From the NCBI GenBank assembly GCA_947459055.1, contig CANHCG010000046.1, positions 1 through 9,030 on the forward strand: a stretch of DNA of 9,030 nucleotides. Direction: 5' to 3'. Below the pieces are notes generated by a model. It had not been told where the DNA came from. It searched no databases and saw only the letters and a list, made by a program, of their open reading frames with translations. This document shows, piece after piece, positions 6,194-9,030 of the stretch (position 1 is the first letter of the stretch; every line of letters begins with the position of its first letter). The DNA comes from Cytophagaceae bacterium (GTDB lineage Bacteria > Bacteroidota > Bacteroidia > Cytophagales > Spirosomataceae). The translations under genes were made by a program, and so were the position numbers.

Positions 6194-7468
6194 ATGAAAT
6201 CTGCCACACACAATGAATTTGGATTTTGCCAGGACGGCAAAGTTTACATCAACGCCTATTTAAATTTCCCACAGCGCGAAATTGGATTTGTCCGTAACAC
6301 CGAAGAAGAGGCCTTAACCTATTTCGTCAATCGCTTTGATTTAGCGAAAAGGAAAGTAGACCAACTATCCAGCGAGGTCGAAACAGTTCAAAACAAAGGT
6401 TCATTCCTAACCAAAGTAGTTCAAATGAAAGCCTATTTGGCCGAATTTGATGGACTAGGAGATTTTATTCCCTTGTTCGACGAACTGGACCGCATGGAAA
6501 AATACCTGCGGGATTTGATTCAAAACAATCAAATCAAGAACCTAGAAATCAAACGCGCACTCATTCAAGACGCAAAAAATATTTCTACCGAAGAAGACAT
6601 CTCCAAAGCCACCGACGAATTGATGGAAATCAAATCGAAATGGGTAAAAACGGGTCCGGTCGATAAGCAATTTCAAGAGGAATTAAGTCAAGAATTCCAA
6701 GTGGTATTGGACGACTTTTTCCTTCGTCGGCGCTCGTTCTTCGAAGAAAAAAATCGACAAATCGACGAGAAAATTCTTACACTTCAAGGATTCATCGATT
6801 CTGTACACCAATTACGGAAAGCGGAAGATTTAGACGCCTCCGTTATTCGCGTAAAAGAATTACAAAAAGAATGGAAAACCGTTCTTGGCCTACCTCCGAA
6901 AAAGCAATCAATGCTTTGGAAGAATTTCAAAAAGGCTAATGACATGTTTTTTGAAAAATACAACCGCGTTAAAGGCATCGAATACAAGCCGAGAGTTGAT
7001 CCTCGTGTTCAGGAATTAACGGCAATGACGGGTGAATTGGAATTGAAGTTGAGCGACCAAGTAAACATGTCCGCCACTGCTGATCTCGCTAAAGCCTATC
7101 TCGTGAAGTGGAAAGAAGTAAGTGCACAGGTAAAAACGATTGATCGCTCGATGGCCGAACGCTTCCGAAATGCCTGCGACAAGATTTTTGAAATGAATTA
7201 TTTGTTGCGCGTCATTTCTTATCGCCACGCCAACCTGAACGAAAAACCACGCATCGAACAATTGAAAATCATGATTAATCAAATGGATTACATGACTAAA
7301 AAAGAACGCGGCGAATTGGAAGATTTTATCGCACAATCCGAACGCGATGGCCAAATGGAAGAAAAACTCATCCAAAGCAAAATCAACACGCAAAAGCGTA
7401 AAATTAGCATGAAAGAAATGCTTTTAGTCGGATTTAAAACCGAACTAGATGCGATTTTAAACAGCTAA
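6194..7468 (+). CDS. DUF349 domain coiled-coil protein, function unknown
   Basis: A 424-residue, highly charged, largely helical cytoplasmic protein with no signal peptide or membrane segment. After an N-terminal segment with FGFCQDGKVYINAYLNFPQREIGF, the body shows at least three DUF349-like helical units, each with a Lys-Trp pair near the start and a phenylalanine-rich helix after it. They are SKWVKTG...FFLRRRSFFEEKN (about 147-190), KEWKTVLGLPPKKQ...NDMFFEKYN (about 224-260), and a more diverged VKWKEVSAQ...RNACDKIFEMN (about 304-336). The family has no settled biochemical function, and many relatives are longer with more repeats. A TTG at 6170 extends the frame by 8 residues, but the ATG at 6194 follows the purine-rich GAAAGAAGAAAA and is the better start. 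Its last 12 bases overlap the convergent mpl gene. The coiled-coil character suggests a scaffold or binding role; this is inference only. Confidence 0.85.
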   Translation: MKSATHNEFGFCQDGKVYINAYLNFPQREIGFVRNTEEEALTYFVNRFDLAKRKVDQLSSEVETVQNKGSFLTKVVQMKAYLAEFDGLGDFIPLFDELDRMEKYLRDLIQNNQIKNLEIKRALIQDAKNISTEEDISKATDELMEIKSKWVKTGPVDKQFQEELSQEFQVVLDDFFLRRRSFFEEKNRQIDEKILTLQGFIDSVHQLRKAEDLDASVIRVKELQKEWKTVLGLPPKKQSMLWKNFKKANDMFFEKYNRVKGIEYKPRVDPRVQELTAMTGELELKLSDQVNMSATADLAKAYLVKWKEVSAQVKTIDRSMAERFRNACDKIFEMNYLLRVISYRHANLNEKPRIEQLKIMINQMDYMTKKERGELEDFIAQSERDGQMEEKLIQSKINTQKRKISMKEMLLVGFKTELDAILNS

Positions 7469-8827
7469 AAGGTCTAGTTCAACCGCTAGCCCTTTCAAAT
7501 CTAAGCCGTCAAAGGTACCTGAGGACATCATTAACCAATTGGTGTCCTCTTTTTTATTTGCCAGCATTTCTGACTTTAATGCCTCAGAATCACGTAAAAC
7601 AATCAAATTTGGATGTTTGAAATAATCCTGAACGACTGATTCTTCGATGCGGTCCATGCGCTTAATGGCCCTCGCATGTTCACTTAAATAAACAATGGCC
7701 TTATCTGCCTTGGCCAATGTCCCCTCATATTGGGGCAAGAATGCCGGATTTAAGCTACTAAAGGTATGTAATTCCAAACAAGCGATTAATTGGCGTTCTG
7801 GAAATTGCGATTTTAAGGCCCGCGTCGTTGCCTCCACTTTCGATGGGGCATGAGCAAAATCCTTGTAGAGTAAAGAGTTATCGTTTTGTCCAACTAACTC
7901 GAGGCGTTTGGCGGCACCTTTAAAACTACGAATGGCTTCATAAAATTCAGTAGATGAAAGGCCAATTTTCTCACAAATCAAGCGTGCCCCATTTAAATTT
8001 TTCAAGGTGTGCTCTCCAAAAACCAAAATCTCATAATCTTTCCCATCCAAGCCCTTTAACCAGGTTTTTCCATTTTTAATGTAGGAAGGATGCGCTTCAT
8101 AACCCTCTTTATCGCAATGTTCCGGGCAGGCCTCGCTTAAGGCTTCAAGGGTTGCGTCGCTTTGGTCGAAGAACAAATGACCGGCTTTCGGCATTTGACG
8201 AATTAATTTTGAAAAGGATTCCGTGTAGGATTCAAACGTAGGATAAACGTTAATATGGTCCCATGCGATGCCGGAAATGAGGGCAATGTGGGGTTGGTAT
8301 AATAAAAATTTCGCTTGTCGGTCGATGGGCGATGCCAAATACTCATCTCCCTCAATGATGATAATAGGTGCGTCGGAAAGCGAAGCCATCAAGTCGAAGC
8401 CCTCGATGCGGGCGCCCACTAAATAATCGAATTTCCGCCCTATACTTTTTAATACGTGTAAAATCATCGACGTGATGCTGGTTTTTCCATGGCTTCCGGC
8501 GATGACGATGCGTTGTTTGTTTTTACTTTCCTCGTATAAAAAGGAAGGATAGGATTCGATTTTGATGCCTAAAGCTTGAGCTTGCAATAATTCAGGGTTA
8601 TCTGCTCGCGCATGCATTCCGACAATCACAGCGTCTAAATCGCTCGTAATTTTCTCGGGAAACCAGCCGAATTGTTCGGGTAAAATTCCATGCTGGGCCA
8701 ATAGGCTTTTGGAAGGTTCATAAATTTCATCGTCTGAGCCGGTGATTTGGTATCCTTTAGCTAAAAGCGCCAAAGCTAAATTATGCATCGCTGCGCCTCC
8801 TATTGCGATAAAATGAATTTTTGGCAT
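7457..8827 (-). CDS. mpl: Mpl-like UDP-N-acetylmuramate:murein peptide ligase
   Basis: A 456-residue Mur-ligase family protein predicted to rejoin recycled murein tripeptide (L-Ala-D-Glu-diaminopimelate) to UDP-MurNAc with ATP, in the cytoplasm; some relatives are annotated simply as MurC-like. The N-terminal Rossmann domain starts IHFIAIGGAAMHNLAL (from about residue 4). The ATP-binding loop GSHGKTS is at 111-117, EGDEY at 159-163 and the conserved DHINVYPT at 190-197. Further on are KDFAHAPSKVEAT (322-334) and, in the C-terminal domain, ELHTFSSLNPAF (352-363). AMHN after the glycine motif and DFAHAP rather than the DHP-type sequence of MurC favour Mpl over MurC. The ATG at 8827 is preferred over an in-frame TTG at 8842 that adds five residues before the conserved MPKIHF start. 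It overlaps the convergent DUF349 gene by 12 bp and diverges from the arginine decarboxylase gene. No clear promoter was found on its strand. MurC or a related ligase is the alternative. Confidence 0.87.
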   Translation of the reverse strand: MPKIHFIAIGGAAMHNLALALLAKGYQITGSDDEIYEPSKSLLAQHGILPEQFGWFPEKITSDLDAVIVGMHARADNPELLQAQALGIKIESYPSFLYEESKNKQRIVIAGSHGKTSITSMILHVLKSIGRKFDYLVGARIEGFDLMASLSDAPIIIIEGDEYLASPIDRQAKFLLYQPHIALISGIAWDHINVYPTFESYTESFSKLIRQMPKAGHLFFDQSDATLEALSEACPEHCDKEGYEAHPSYIKNGKTWLKGLDGKDYEILVFGEHTLKNLNGARLICEKIGLSSTEFYEAIRSFKGAAKRLELVGQNDNSLLYKDFAHAPSKVEATTRALKSQFPERQLIACLELHTFSSLNPAFLPQYEGTLAKADKAIVYLSEHARAIKRMDRIEESVVQDYFKHPNLIVLRDSEALKSEMLANKKEDTNWLMMSSGTFDGLDLKGLAVELDLLAV

Positions 8828-8845
8828 ATTATATTCAATCAAATT

Positions 8846-8877
8846 TTTGCAAAGTACATACTTTTATTGCAGTTTTG
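8846..8877 (+). promoter_or_regulatory. Candidate Bacteroidota-type promoter for the arginine decarboxylase gene
   Basis: TTTG at 8846-8849 is separated by 20 bases from CAGTTTTG at 8870-8877, one mismatch from TAnnTTTG. The expected transcription start is near 8883, leaving a leader of only about 25 bases before the ATG at 8909. The two elements share the heptamer TTTTGCA (8845-8851 and 8873-8879). Position and spacing are good; there is no experimental support. Confidence 0.42.
8848..8871. repeat. Inverted repeat inside the promoter spacer, candidate operator
   Basis: AAAGTA (8851-8856) and TACTTT (8859-8864) form a perfect 6-2-6 dyad. TGCAA (8848-8852) and TTGCA (8867-8871) form an offset, overlapping outer pair, so they do not extend the same symmetry axis. 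The dyad lies between the proposed -33 and -7 elements in the mpl/arginine decarboxylase spacer, where a bound regulator would block polymerase. Regulator unknown; a chance dyad is possible. Confidence 0.3.
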
Positions 8878-8908
8878 CACGTTTTTCCACAAACTCAAAG
8901 GTTTAGAA

Positions 8909-9030
8909 ATGAAAAATTACATCGATCTAATTGATCAAACCATCGAATTCCCAACTCGGGAGTTTAATATCAATGAGAACAATGAATTGTTGTTTAATAA
9001 TGTGCCCTTGATGGAAATCATTAAGCAATA
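8909..9030 (+). CDS. speA: Arginine decarboxylase-like protein, N-terminal 40 residues (3' end outside window)
   Basis: An ATG at 8909 opens a frame that runs to the window edge: MKNYIDLIDQ, then TIEFPTREFN, then INENNELLFN and NVPLMEIIKQ. The arrangement YIDLI-QT-FP-EF followed by a short strand and a V/I-PLM-xII segment matches my recollection of the N-terminus of Bacteroidota arginine decarboxylases (type III fold, PLP-dependent), which make agmatine for polyamine synthesis. The PLP lysine and other catalytic residues lie beyond the window, so this rests on a short fragment. The start is supported by the divergent spacer and the promoter-like sequence 32 bases upstream; there is no strong Shine-Dalgarno. 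A related decarboxylase such as diaminopimelate or carboxynorspermidine decarboxylase is the alternative. Confidence 0.6.
   Translation, partial: MKNYIDLIDQTIEFPTREFNINENNELLFNNVPLMEIIKQ

Noticed and set aside
7016..7393. Minus-strand 125-codon phenylalanine-rich frame opposite the DUF349 gene
   Set aside because: The phenylalanine and leucine content comes from reading Lys/Glu codons of the coiled-coil gene backwards; not a credible membrane protein.
1..9030. tRNA, rRNA, CRISPR array, insertion sequence, phage or defence genes
   Set aside because: I saw no spaced direct repeats, terminal inverted repeats, transposase motifs or tRNA-like cloverleaf; nearly all bases are covered by ordinary genes.

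Overview
The window looks like chromosomal DNA of a member of the Bacteroidota, most likely a Cytophagales-type bacterium. The evidence is AT-rich intergenic DNA, start codons mostly without strong Shine-Dalgarno sites, two spacers with partial matches to the Bacteroidota TTTG / TAnnTTTG promoter, and gene types typical of that phylum (a CE12-GH28 pectin enzyme, a DUF349 protein, an Mpl-type murein ligase and a Bacteroidota-type arginine decarboxylase N-terminus). The genus cannot be fixed from this sequence.

Left part (1-3359), plant polysaccharide breakdown. The 3' part of a probable glycoside hydrolase family 2 enzyme (plus strand, cut by the window edge) converges on a secreted two-domain protein (minus strand). 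That protein joins an SGNH/GDSL rhamnogalacturonan-acetylesterase-like domain to a GH28 polygalacturonase-like domain. A perfect 13-bp stem-loop lies between the two stop codons. Together they suggest the edge of a pectin-utilisation locus: the esterase would deacetylate, GH28 would cut galacturonic acid linkages, and GH2 would trim galactose or similar side-chain sugars. No SusC/SusD pair, sensor or T9SS C-terminal domain is visible here.

Middle part (3389-6026), minus strand. ettA (ABC-F translation factor) is followed by a MoxR-type AAA+ ATPase with one base between stop and start, and 29 bp later by the esterase-GH28 gene. The three genes are arranged as one transcription unit, an odd mix of ribosome factor, chaperone-like ATPase and secreted pectinase. 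MoxR lacks its usual DUF58/VWA partner genes next door.

Right part (6027-9030). A 167-bp AT-rich spacer separates ettA from a divergent DUF349 gene. That gene overlaps the convergent mpl-like murein-peptide ligase by 12 bp at their 3' ends. An 81-bp spacer then separates mpl from the start of a divergent gene whose first 40 residues resemble Bacteroidota arginine decarboxylase. This spacer holds a candidate promoter with an inverted repeat inside it.

No tRNA, rRNA, CRISPR array, insertion sequence or phage gene was seen. I did not find a clear previously undescribed system. The most useful points are the bifunctional pectin enzyme and its gene neighbourhood, the solitary coupled MoxR, the candidate regulatory DNA in the two divergent spacers, and corrected start codons for the DUF349 and mpl genes.
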